Source: CAZBZG01 sp964496245
GTDB lineage: Bacteria; Planctomycetota; SZUA-567
Direction: 5' to 3'
DNA: 8,480 nt
NCBI GenBank assembly: GCA_964496245.1
Contig: CAZBZG010000210.1
Span: forward strand, 1-8,480
The translations under genes and the position numbers were made by a program. Positions 1-5,570 of the stretch are shown piece by piece. Every line of letters starts with the position of its first letter. Positions within the stretch are counted from its first letter, which is position 1. The notes under the pieces are model-generated. The model did not search any database. It was not told where the DNA came from and worked only from the letters and a program-made list of their open reading frames with translations.

Positions 1-295
1 GATTGTTGAGCACGTCGTTGAGCGGGGCGTTGCCGGTCAGCATGACGACGGGGACGTCGCCTTGGGCGCGGAGGCGCTGGAGCACCGTATACCCGTCCAT
101 GCCGGGCATCAGCACATCCAGGACGACCAGGTCGGGCGCTTCCCGCGCGAACTGCGCCAGCCCCTCTTCGCCCGACGCGGCCGTGTGGACCGCATACCCC
201 TCTTGCTCGAGCAGCTTGCGCAACAGGCCCAGAAAGGCCGGTTCGTCGTCGATGCAGAGTATGGCGCTGGGGGACGCATTCGGTATCCGGCTCAT
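1..295 (-). CDS. Single-domain response regulator (CheY-like receiver), partial at the left window edge
   Basis: This is a phospho-receiver domain that would take a phosphoryl group from a histidine kinase. Reading the minus strand from ATG at 295 gives 98 residues before the window ends. Visible landmarks are the acidic pair D16-D17 in the stretch CIDDEP, the phospho-acceptor D60 within VVLDVLMPGMDG, and the switch threonine T87 in VVMLTGN. The conserved lysine, expected about 20 residues after T87, lies beyond the edge, so it cannot be told whether an output domain follows. A possible Shine-Dalgarno AAGGA sits at 308-312, 12 nt from the start, which is somewhat far. The gene begins 23 bp after the stop of another receiver gene on the same strand, so the two are probably co-transcribed. 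Receiver identity is sure; the pathway is unknown. Confidence 0.9.
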   Translation of the reverse strand, partial: MSRIPNASPSAILCIDDEPAFLGLLRKLLEQEGYAVHTAASGEEGLAQFAREAPDLVVLDVLMPGMDGYTVLQRLRAQGDVPVVMLTGNAPLNDVLNN

Positions 296-318
296 GGGAG
301 AGTGCGATCCTTGGGAGG

Positions 319-711
319 TCACGAAGCGGGATCGTCGCCTGGGTCGAGCCGATGCGCCAGGGCGCGCCGGGCCGCGCTGCGGATCCGGGCCACGGGAAAC
401 GGCTTGGCGATCACGTCGAACACCTCCAGTTCCTCCATGACGTTGAGATCGATCCCCGAACCGGACAGGACGATGATGGTGGGGTGCGCAGCGGCGTCCC
501 GGTCTCGGATCTGCCTGATGAACTCGATGCCGTCCATGCCGGGCATCAGCTTGTCCGTGAAGATCACGTCGTATCGCTTCTCGGCGGAGCGCTCCAGTGC
601 CTCCCGCCCGCTGCTGGCCACGTCCACGTCGTGTCCGTCGAGGGACAGGATGTTCGTGAGCAGGCGCGTCATGATCGGATCGTCGTCCAGGACCAGAATG
701 CATCCGTTCAT
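319..711 (-). CDS. Stand-alone response regulator receiver protein (130 aa)
   Basis: A complete CheY-like receiver protein with no output domain; it probably acts as a phosphorelay intermediate or through protein contacts. Key residues are D9 and D10 (with D11) in VLDDDP, phospho-acceptor D53 in FTDKLMPGMDG, serine S83 at the switch position in VLSGSG, and the K103-P104 pair in IAKPFP. All catalytic positions are present, so it should be phosphorylatable. At 130 residues it is normal for a single-domain receiver; about 17 residues of charged tail (ending DPGDDPAS) follow the last helix. The start at 711 has only a weak G-rich ribosome site (GGGGGA about 7 nt upstream). It is the first gene of a pair with the receiver at 1-295 and has its own promoter at 765-793. 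No kinase is visible in the window. Confidence 0.93.
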   Translation of the reverse strand: MNGCILVLDDDPIMTRLLTNILSLDGHDVDVASSGREALERSAEKRYDVIFTDKLMPGMDGIEFIRQIRDRDAAAHPTIIVLSGSGIDLNVMEELEVFDVIAKPFPVARIRSAARRALAHRLDPGDDPAS

Positions 712-764
712 TCCGAAGTCCCCCGGTGCTATAGCCCGGTGTGACCGGAGCCCCTCCTCTCGTC

Positions 765-793
765 AGTATTCCAGATGGCGCGGCCTTCGTCAA
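765..793 (-). promoter_or_regulatory. Sigma70-like promoter for the response regulator pair
   Basis: On the minus strand, TTGACG (793-788, 5 of 6 matches to the -35 consensus) is followed after 17 bp by AATACT (770-765, 4 of 6 matches to the -10 consensus). Transcription would start near 758, leaving a leader of about 46 nt before the ATG at 711. The match is by eye only. Confidence 0.5.
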
Positions 794-848
794 CCACGGG
801 GACGAATTTCCGTGCCCGCCGGGCTCTGCGAGGAGCGGAGCGCGCCAT

Positions 849-860
849 GACAGGCCTGTC
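849..860. repeat. Perfect 12-bp palindrome in the divergent intergenic region
   Basis: GACAGGCCTGTC is its own reverse complement. It lies about 65 bp upstream of the plus-strand -35 box and about 55 bp upstream of the minus-strand -35 box, where an operator could serve both. One or two such palindromes are expected by chance in a window of this size, so a regulatory role is only a possibility. Confidence 0.3.
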
Positions 861-924
861 TGCCCCATCCGGGCCTTCGCGCCGAACGGTGGGCGCTCGG
901 GAAGCGCCTGCCGCGGATCCGTAC

Positions 925-952
925 TTGACAGCTCCGCGACCGGCGGTCTAAT
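925..952 (+). promoter_or_regulatory. Sigma70-like promoter for the secreted-protein/kinase operon
   Basis: A perfect -35 box TTGACA (925-930) is followed after 16 bp by TCTAAT (947-952), which matches the -10 consensus at 5 of 6 positions. The start of transcription would be near 959, giving a leader of about 50 nt that ends in a strong ribosome site before the GTG at 1009. It is one of the few AT-rich spots in this area. Confidence 0.65.
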
Positions 953-996
953 ACGCTACCAGGGCGGTTCTGTGGCAATGCCCGGCGTGCCTCCAG

Positions 997-1003
997 AGGA
1001 GGG
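997..1003 (+). promoter_or_regulatory. Strong Shine-Dalgarno deciding the GTG start at 1009
   Basis: AGGAGGG at 997-1003 stands 5 nt before the GTG at 1009. It is near-perfectly complementary to the 16S rRNA 3' end. It supports a GTG start, after which a signal peptide follows directly. Confidence 0.75.
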
Positions 1004-1008
1004 TTCCC

Positions 1009-3738
1009 GTGTTGCGATGCCTCTCGGCATCCCTGTTGGCCGCCCTGCTGGCCGCGTGGGGCCCGACCGCGGGTGCCGAGGCCGCGGCGCCGCCGGAGCC
1101 GTCCGTCTGCAAGCTCGATCATCCGGCGGCCGAGCGCGTCAACCGTTGGTACGCCCAAGGCACGGCAGCCGGAAACGCCGGCGACTTCTATGACAACCGG
1201 GACCGCGGTCACTCCCGGCTCCGCGTCGAGCAGTTCCCCCAGCTCCAAGTCGTGGCCTACACCGAGGCCGAGCGCAAGCGGCGGCAGGACTGGGCCGCGG
1301 CCCGGCGCGTGGTGCCGCACGTGACGATCGGGAACTCCTCCACCTCGGCGGGTCCCCGGGCGGGCGGCAGCAACCCGCGCCAACACTACGTGTCCGCGCG
1401 CGGCCTCGAACTCCTGGAGCGGCAGTACCGTGGCAACAACCTCTACGTCTACCCGGAACACCGAGACCACGACCCCGGCCGCCACGGACGCGGCGGGTAT
1501 GGGGATTTGTACCCGACGAACACGCCCTACCTCATCATCAGCCAAGGGTCCTCGGGATCGGACCGGGTCTTCTTGCGGGCCTGCGCACTGACCCTGGCCG
1601 CCTTCCAGCCGGCGGTCAAACAGCGGCTGGCCAAAGCGGGTCTGCTCATGCCTGCGGTGCAGATGATCTTCCGCATGAGCAACGCGAACGTACAGACACC
1701 CGAGCGCTACCTGACGGGCACGGCCCACCCCACAGTCTTTGAAGGCAAGCAGGTGGACATGGTCGCCATGGTCGAGCGGGCCCACGCGCTCGAGCCCGAC
1801 GCCCTGCCCCCGCTCGTCCAGCTCGAGGTCCTCGCCGAAGACCGGGCCGTGGCGGGCGAGGATCACTTCGACCTGGGCAGATCCGAAGAGCTCTGCACCA
1901 CGCCTTCCGTAATCGCCCGGATCCACCGCCGCCGGGCCCAGACATTCCGCCTCACGGTGAGCGCGAAACCGAGCCTGGACCTGCACGGCAAGCCGCTCCG
2001 GTTCGCGTGGGTGGTGTTGCGCGGCGATGCGGAACGCATCCGCATCGAGACGCGGGAAGACGGGGCTGTGGCCGAGATCGCCGTGCCCTACCACCATCGC
2101 CGCCCCGTCGCCGAGGACGCCCGCATGACCTCGCGTCGCGTGGACATCGGCGTGTTCGCGCACAACGGGGCCCACGATTCTTCGCCGGCCTTTGTTACGG
2201 TCTATTCCCTGCCGAACGAGTTCCGGACCTATGCGCGAGACGGCCGCCCGATCGCCATTCACCACGCGGCGGGGGACACCACGATCGATGCGAGCGGCGG
2301 CCCGTTGGGGCGGCACCATCCGGTCGCGGACTGGGGCAGGCTCCTTGCCTGGGTGGGGGAGGAGGCCGAAGGGGTTGCCGCGGACACACTGCGGGCGCAG
2401 TTCAGCGAAGCGGAGCTCGCCGCACTGCGGCGCACGGCCGCGGCATTCGGTGAGCAGCAGGCCGAGACCGCGAAGCAGGAAGCCGTGCTTCAGGCAGAGA
2501 CGCGGGAGGCCCGGGACGCCCTGCACGCGGTCCGCGAGGCGGTCAAGATCGCGAAGAAGGAAGTGGCAGCCGCCGAGGCGGCGCTCGGCGAGTCGCCGGC
2601 GCCCGAGGCGAAGGCGCGTTTCCAGGCGGCCAAGGCGGCCCGCCAGGAAGTGACGAAGAAGGAGCGCGTCGCACGGACCCGTCAGAAGACGCTCAAGAAG
2701 CGGGGCGAAGACCTGCAGCGCGCGCTGGCGGCCGTGTTGCAGGCGCGGGATCCGGCGGCCGGGGCGTCGGCCCAAAAACTCGTGGAACGGGCGCTGCGCG
2801 TGATGCGGGACAATGTCGGCTTCTACGTGGAGCGGGCCGACGTGATCGCCGGCCTCTGCCGCACACGCGCGACGCCGCGCGCGCGCCAGGACTTCGAGGC
2901 TGCGCGCCGGCGGGCCTTTCACATGGGTCCCTTGCGCAAGGATGCGGCCGGCGATCTCGTGTTGGACGTTGTCGTTCCCGGCGACCGGCCCGCGGGCGAG
3001 CGGCTCACGCGCGGCGAACGCTACGAGCTGAGACGCCTGCACCTGGCGGTGCTGCGGGATTTGTTGTTTCCCGCATGCCTGCGCTGGCGGGCGGCCGAGG
3101 ACTATGTGGACACGCGCCTCGCGCAGAAGAAGTCCTGGCGCGAGGTCTTCGAGGTGGACGAGGCGGGCGCCCTGACGGGCTGGACCCGGTACGAACCGGA
3201 TGCGGTCCACCGGTTCACGGCCAGCGGGGATCTGGTGGTCGAGACGGACGAGGCGGGCCGGCCGACCCGGGTGCGCAGGGTCCGCCACGTGCTTGCACTG
3301 GAATACAAGGACCGGAAACAGAAGCATCGCCTGGCCGGACGGGTCCTCTTCGATGGCAAGGGATGCACGATCTTCGACAGCCGCGGGCGCCAGGTCATGG
3401 ACGCGGCCGAGGCGGGTCGCGGGGTGAGGCCCAACCAGGTGCAGTTTCTCGTGCTGAAGCTGCCCGGCGCCGCGGCCGACGCAGCGACGCGTCCGTATGC
3501 GATCGACGTGAATCATTTCGACGATACGGGCAGGCAGACGGGTTGGACCCGGTATCAGGGCGATGACGTGCTGGAGTACGAGCGCGCCACCGGCGACCAA
3601 TTCACCGCGCGAGACCGGGATGGGCAGGTCGTTCCCGATGTCGACGTTGTGTACGAGGTGCGCCCCTCAAGCAGCCGGATCGAGCTCGTGCCACGTGGCG
3701 ATCCTGCGTCACCGGCCCCAACGCCCGACGTGCCGTAA
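1009..3738 (+). CDS. Large exported protein of unknown function with coiled coil and duplicated C-terminal module (909 aa)
   Basis: I do not recognise a named family. The protein starts at GTG with a good ribosome site and has a signal peptide: a short basic start, a hydrophobic run to about residue 17, and an AEA site near residue 25. There is no lipobox cysteine, so a periplasmic or secreted place is inferred. Residues about 30-240 form a globular part with several conserved-looking motifs: GNAGDFYDNRDRGHS, HVTIGNSSTSA, and NTPYLIISQGSSGSDR at 171-186. Residues about 310-440 are rich in beta-type sequence and include a VYSLPNEFRTYA motif, perhaps an Ig-like domain. Residues about 461-580 are an alanine-, lysine- and glutamate-rich coiled coil. 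The C-terminus carries two related copies of a roughly 50-residue unit, each with TGWTRY (723-728 and 844-849). A perfect TTGACA promoter precedes it, and the kinase gene follows after 31 bp. An antisense frame over the same DNA lacks comparable support. Confidence 0.85.
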   Translation: MLRCLSASLLAALLAAWGPTAGAEAAAPPEPSVCKLDHPAAERVNRWYAQGTAAGNAGDFYDNRDRGHSRLRVEQFPQLQVVAYTEAERKRRQDWAAARRVVPHVTIGNSSTSAGPRAGGSNPRQHYVSARGLELLERQYRGNNLYVYPEHRDHDPGRHGRGGYGDLYPTNTPYLIISQGSSGSDRVFLRACALTLAAFQPAVKQRLAKAGLLMPAVQMIFRMSNANVQTPERYLTGTAHPTVFEGKQVDMVAMVERAHALEPDALPPLVQLEVLAEDRAVAGEDHFDLGRSEELCTTPSVIARIHRRRAQTFRLTVSAKPSLDLHGKPLRFAWVVLRGDAERIRIETREDGAVAEIAVPYHHRRPVAEDARMTSRRVDIGVFAHNGAHDSSPAFVTVYSLPNEFRTYARDGRPIAIHHAAGDTTIDASGGPLGRHHPVADWGRLLAWVGEEAEGVAADTLRAQFSEAELAALRRTAAAFGEQQAETAKQEAVLQAETREARDALHAVREAVKIAKKEVAAAEAALGESPAPEAKARFQAAKAARQEVTKKERVARTRQKTLKKRGEDLQRALAAVLQARDPAAGASAQKLVERALRVMRDNVGFYVERADVIAGLCRTRATPRARQDFEAARRRAFHMGPLRKDAAGDLVLDVVVPGDRPAGERLTRGERYELRRLHLAVLRDLLFPACLRWRAAEDYVDTRLAQKKSWREVFEVDEAGALTGWTRYEPDAVHRFTASGDLVVETDEAGRPTRVRRVRHVLALEYKDRKQKHRLAGRVLFDGKGCTIFDSRGRQVMDAAEAGRGVRPNQVQFLVLKLPGAAADAATRPYAIDVNHFDDTGRQTGWTRYQGDDVLEYERATGDQFTARDRDGQVVPDVDVVYEVRPSSSRIELVPRGDPASPAPTPDVP

Positions 3739-3754
3739 CGCAACCGCAGTCACG

Positions 3755-3764
3755 AAGGGAGGAG
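3755..3764 (+). promoter_or_regulatory. Shine-Dalgarno deciding the GTG start at 3770
   Basis: AAGGGAGGAG at 3755-3764 lies 5 nt upstream of the GTG at 3770. The open frame continues upstream to 3563 inside the preceding gene, but this site and the position of the P-loop just after it favour the GTG. Confidence 0.7.
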
Positions 3765-3769
3765 AATCC

Positions 3770-4528
3770 GTGACGTCCCGAACATCCGGTCGCCTGGTCG
3801 TATTCGTGGGACCGAGTTGCGTGGGCAAGAGCCCCCTCGCCAAGGCTCTGCAACGGTTTCATCCCGAACTCTACGGGAAGCTCCAACCCGTGGTGCTCTA
3901 CAATTCGCGCGCGCCGCGGCCGGGGGAGGCCGACGGCGTGGACTACCACTTCCGCACGCGCCAGCAGATCGAGGCGCTGCGCGCGGAGGAGCGGTACGTG
4001 GTCATGGACGTGCGCGGCGATCTGCAGGCGCTCGACGTGGAGGAGCTGCATGGTGTGCTCGAGACGGGGGACGCCTTCTTCGAAGGCAATCCCCCGGTGG
4101 GCGGGGTGCTCCTGTCCGACGACCGGCTGCGGGACGTGGACCGGTTGAGCGTTTTCATGAGTCCCCTCAGCGCCCAGGAACTCTGCTTCCTGCAGGAGCA
4201 GGAGAACGTGGAGCTCCCGGCCGTGGTGACGGACCTGATGCGGCGCAAGCTGCTGCGGCGGACGCGCCGGCAGAAGGGCGAGCTCGGCGGCAAGGATCTG
4301 GAGGAGGTGGAGCGCCGGGCCGGCCACGCGTACGCAGAGCTCCGCGAAGCGTGGCGCTACCAGCACGTGATCCCGAACCACGACGGCGAGGACAGCGACA
4401 ACTGGGAGGCGTTCGGTTTTCCTCTGGGCGATGCGCGGCGGGCCTTCCTGAGCGTGGCCGCCCTGCTCAAGGGCGAAGACCCTCCCGTGGACGAAACCTG
4501 GGCGCAGGATCTCCTGCGGCCGGCATGA
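3770..4528 (+). CDS. Divergent guanylate-kinase-like P-loop kinase (252 aa)
   Basis: A nucleotide-kinase fold protein related to guanylate kinase, which phosphorylates GMP with ATP; whether this one does so is unclear. The N-terminus has a Walker A loop GPSCVGKSPL (residues 14-23), where guanylate kinases usually read GPSGxGKST. Residues 46-61 (SRAPRPGEADGVDYHF) match the family's GMP-phosphate motif, with S46, R47, R50, G52, E53, G56 and Y59 kept. After that the match fades: the usual E-x-x-G-N-Y-Y-G-T is replaced around 80-88 by DVRGDLQAL, and the next segment reads FFEGNPPVGG (103-112). A region like the family's PPS motif follows (FMSPLS, 129-134), then an arginine-rich lid-like stretch. 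The length exceeds the usual ~205 residues, with an extra C-terminal part. It is probably a paralogue with a changed substrate, not the housekeeping enzyme. It follows the secreted-protein gene by 31 bp, so the two are likely one operon. Confidence 0.8.
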   Translation: MTSRTSGRLVVFVGPSCVGKSPLAKALQRFHPELYGKLQPVVLYNSRAPRPGEADGVDYHFRTRQQIEALRAEERYVVMDVRGDLQALDVEELHGVLETGDAFFEGNPPVGGVLLSDDRLRDVDRLSVFMSPLSAQELCFLQEQENVELPAVVTDLMRRKLLRRTRRQKGELGGKDLEEVERRAGHAYAELREAWRYQHVIPNHDGEDSDNWEAFGFPLGDARRAFLSVAALLKGEDPPVDETWAQDLLRPA

Positions 4529-4576
4529 GCCGTGCCGGTGCAGTCCGCAGCATCGAGGTGTCCTGGATCCCTCCCT

Positions 4577-5434
4577 TCATTCCTCCGGCGCGTGCTCGCG
4601 ACGCCGGAACGCGGCGGGCGAGACCCCGACGTGCTGTCGGAAGGCCCGGCTCAGGTGGAACTCGTCGTAGAAGCCGAGGGTGTCGGCCACCTCGCGCAGG
4701 GTGATGTCCGGATGAGTCTTGAGCAGGCTGACCGCCAGCGCGATGCGTTTGGCCTGGTGGTATTCGTGGATGGAGCGGCCCGTGGCCCGGCGGAAGCGCC
4801 GGGTCAGGCTGCGCCGGCTCAGGTCCACGAGATCGGCGAGTTCGTCGATGCGGAGCTTGCGGTCGAGGTTCTTGTCGATGAACCCGATGGCGTATTCGAT
4901 GGGTGCGCTCCAGCGCCCGGCCGGTGCCTGGCTCCGGAGGGCGAGTTCGATCAGCAGGTCCTGGAGCAGGGCTTCCGCTTTGCGCCGCCGGAGGGGGATG
5001 GGCGAGTGCGTGAGCTGGACGACCTCGGCGAAGCGCTCGCGGATGGCGGGGTCTCCGCCCGTGAGCACGCGTGAGGCGAGGGAAAGCTCGTTTGCGCACG
5101 CGTCTCCTGCGCCATCGGCGGGTCCGGCCGGCCGGCCCGGCTGCCAGCGGTCGTCCGGAACAGGTGCGAACAGGATGTTCATGGCCCGGTAGCCGCTGGC
5201 CGGCGGAAACGACGCATAGGCGCGGCCACCGTAGAAGAGGATCACGTCCCCGGGATTCATGTCGAACCGCCCTTCCCAATCCTCCATGTTTCGATCGCCC
5301 GCCAGCTGGTAGTAGAGAAAGTGCGCCCGGGGCTGGAACAGCAAGCCGGGCCGCCAATTCACATGGACCCGATGGACGAAGTTGGCGTCCACGATCGTGC
5401 GGCAACAGGCGATCGAGAGGCGAATGGTCTCCAT
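4577..5434 (-). CDS. AraC-family transcriptional regulator (285 aa)
   Basis: A DNA-binding regulator with an N-terminal ligand-sensing cupin-like domain and a C-terminal AraC double helix-turn-helix. Numbering from the chosen ATG at 5434, the cupin signature MNPGDVILFYGG is at about 59-70. The first helix-turn-helix is about 196-216 (IDELADLVDLSRRSLTRRF). The second is about 244-270, with REVADTLGFYDEFHLSRAF, followed by the typical GVSPAAFRR ending. The frame can start six codons earlier at 5452, but a good promoter (-10 TATTAT at 5444-5449) overlaps that codon, so translation from 5434 is preferred. Neither start has a real Shine-Dalgarno. The gene is divergent from the URO-D gene at 5571 and convergent with the kinase gene, so it most likely regulates the URO-D gene and perhaps itself. 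The effector is unknown; a sugar or sugar-like ligand would be typical of the family. Confidence 0.92.
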   Translation of the reverse strand: METIRLSIACCRTIVDANFVHRVHVNWRPGLLFQPRAHFLYYQLAGDRNMEDWEGRFDMNPGDVILFYGGRAYASFPPASGYRAMNILFAPVPDDRWQPGRPAGPADGAGDACANELSLASRVLTGGDPAIRERFAEVVQLTHSPIPLRRRKAEALLQDLLIELALRSQAPAGRWSAPIEYAIGFIDKNLDRKLRIDELADLVDLSRRSLTRRFRRATGRSIHEYHQAKRIALAVSLLKTHPDITLREVADTLGFYDEFHLSRAFRQHVGVSPAAFRRREHAPEE

Positions 5435-5443
5435 ATTGGCCCG

Positions 5444-5472
5444 ATAATACATGTTTAAGGCTGGCCCGTCAA
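5444..5472 (-). promoter_or_regulatory. Sigma70-like promoter of the AraC gene, overlapping the upstream ATG
   Basis: On the minus strand, TTGACG (5472-5467) and TATTAT (5449-5444) are separated by exactly 17 bp; each matches its consensus at 5 of 6 positions. The predicted transcript start is near 5437, about 3 nt before the ATG at 5434. If real, the mRNA is almost leaderless and the ATG at 5452 cannot be used from it. Confidence 0.6.
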
Positions 5473-5499
5473 TTCCCCGGCCCGCATCGCCATGGTAGG

Positions 5500-5523
5500 C
5501 TCACCCTGCAAACGCAGGGTCAG
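5500..5523. promoter_or_regulatory. Inverted repeat between the divergent AraC and URO-D genes (candidate operator or leader hairpin)
   Basis: Arms CTCACCCTGC (5500-5509) and GCAGGGTCAG (5514-5523) are reverse complements except at one position, around a 4-base AAAC centre. The inner 7 bp (ACCCTGC/GCAGGGT) are perfect. It lies about 65-90 bp upstream of the predicted AraC transcript start and about 50 bp before the URO-D start codon. It could be a regulator binding site, or a hairpin in the URO-D leader; as a terminator it lacks a T run. AraC proteins more often bind direct repeats, so the binder may be another protein. Confidence 0.5.
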
Positions 5524-5558
5524 CTGAGCGAGCGGCCCGGCGCGAGGATCGTCTTCAA

Positions 5559-5564
5559 AAGGAG
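5559..5564 (+). promoter_or_regulatory. Ribosome binding site for the GTG start at 5571
   Basis: AAGGAG at 5559-5564 stands 6 nt before the GTG at 5571 and settles this start for the URO-D family gene. Confidence 0.7.
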
Positions 5565-5570
5565 AATCAC

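Larger units (their letters stand above)
712..1008. other. Divergent intergenic region with two promoters
   Basis: These 297 bp separate the minus-strand receiver pair from the plus-strand secreted-protein operon. I see a sigma70-like promoter in each direction (765-793 minus, 925-952 plus) and a perfect 12-bp palindrome at 849-860 between them. Open frames crossing the region have no supporting features, so I call no gene here. Confidence 0.7.

Noticed and set aside
790..3600. A 936-residue antisense open frame on the minus strand, longer than the gene opposite it.
   Set aside because: Its sequence is low-complexity, rich in R, G, A, H and P, with no motif, and it lacks a supported start. 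The plus-strand frame has a promoter, a strong ribosome site, a signal peptide, a coiled coil and G/C-ended codons. The antisense frame is open only because stops are rare at this GC.
3563..3769. A 69-codon N-terminal extension of the kinase gene overlapping the secreted-protein gene.
   Set aside because: The extension has no family similarity, and a strong Shine-Dalgarno sits 5 nt before the GTG at 3770, just ahead of the P-loop.
4529..4576. Possible terminator between the convergent kinase and AraC genes.
   Set aside because: The 48 bp hold a short GGATCC palindrome but no stem with a following T run on either strand.
4467..5405. Frames overlapping the AraC gene on both strands (up to 312 residues).
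   Set aside because: They are Arg/Pro/Gly/Ala-rich shadows; the AraC frame carries clear cupin and helix-turn-helix motifs.
5462..5477. A sigma54-like element upstream of the URO-D gene (TGGCCCG, 4 bases, TTCCC).
   Set aside because: The -24 half is fair, but the essential GC of the -12 half is CC, and no sigma54 activator is visible in the window.
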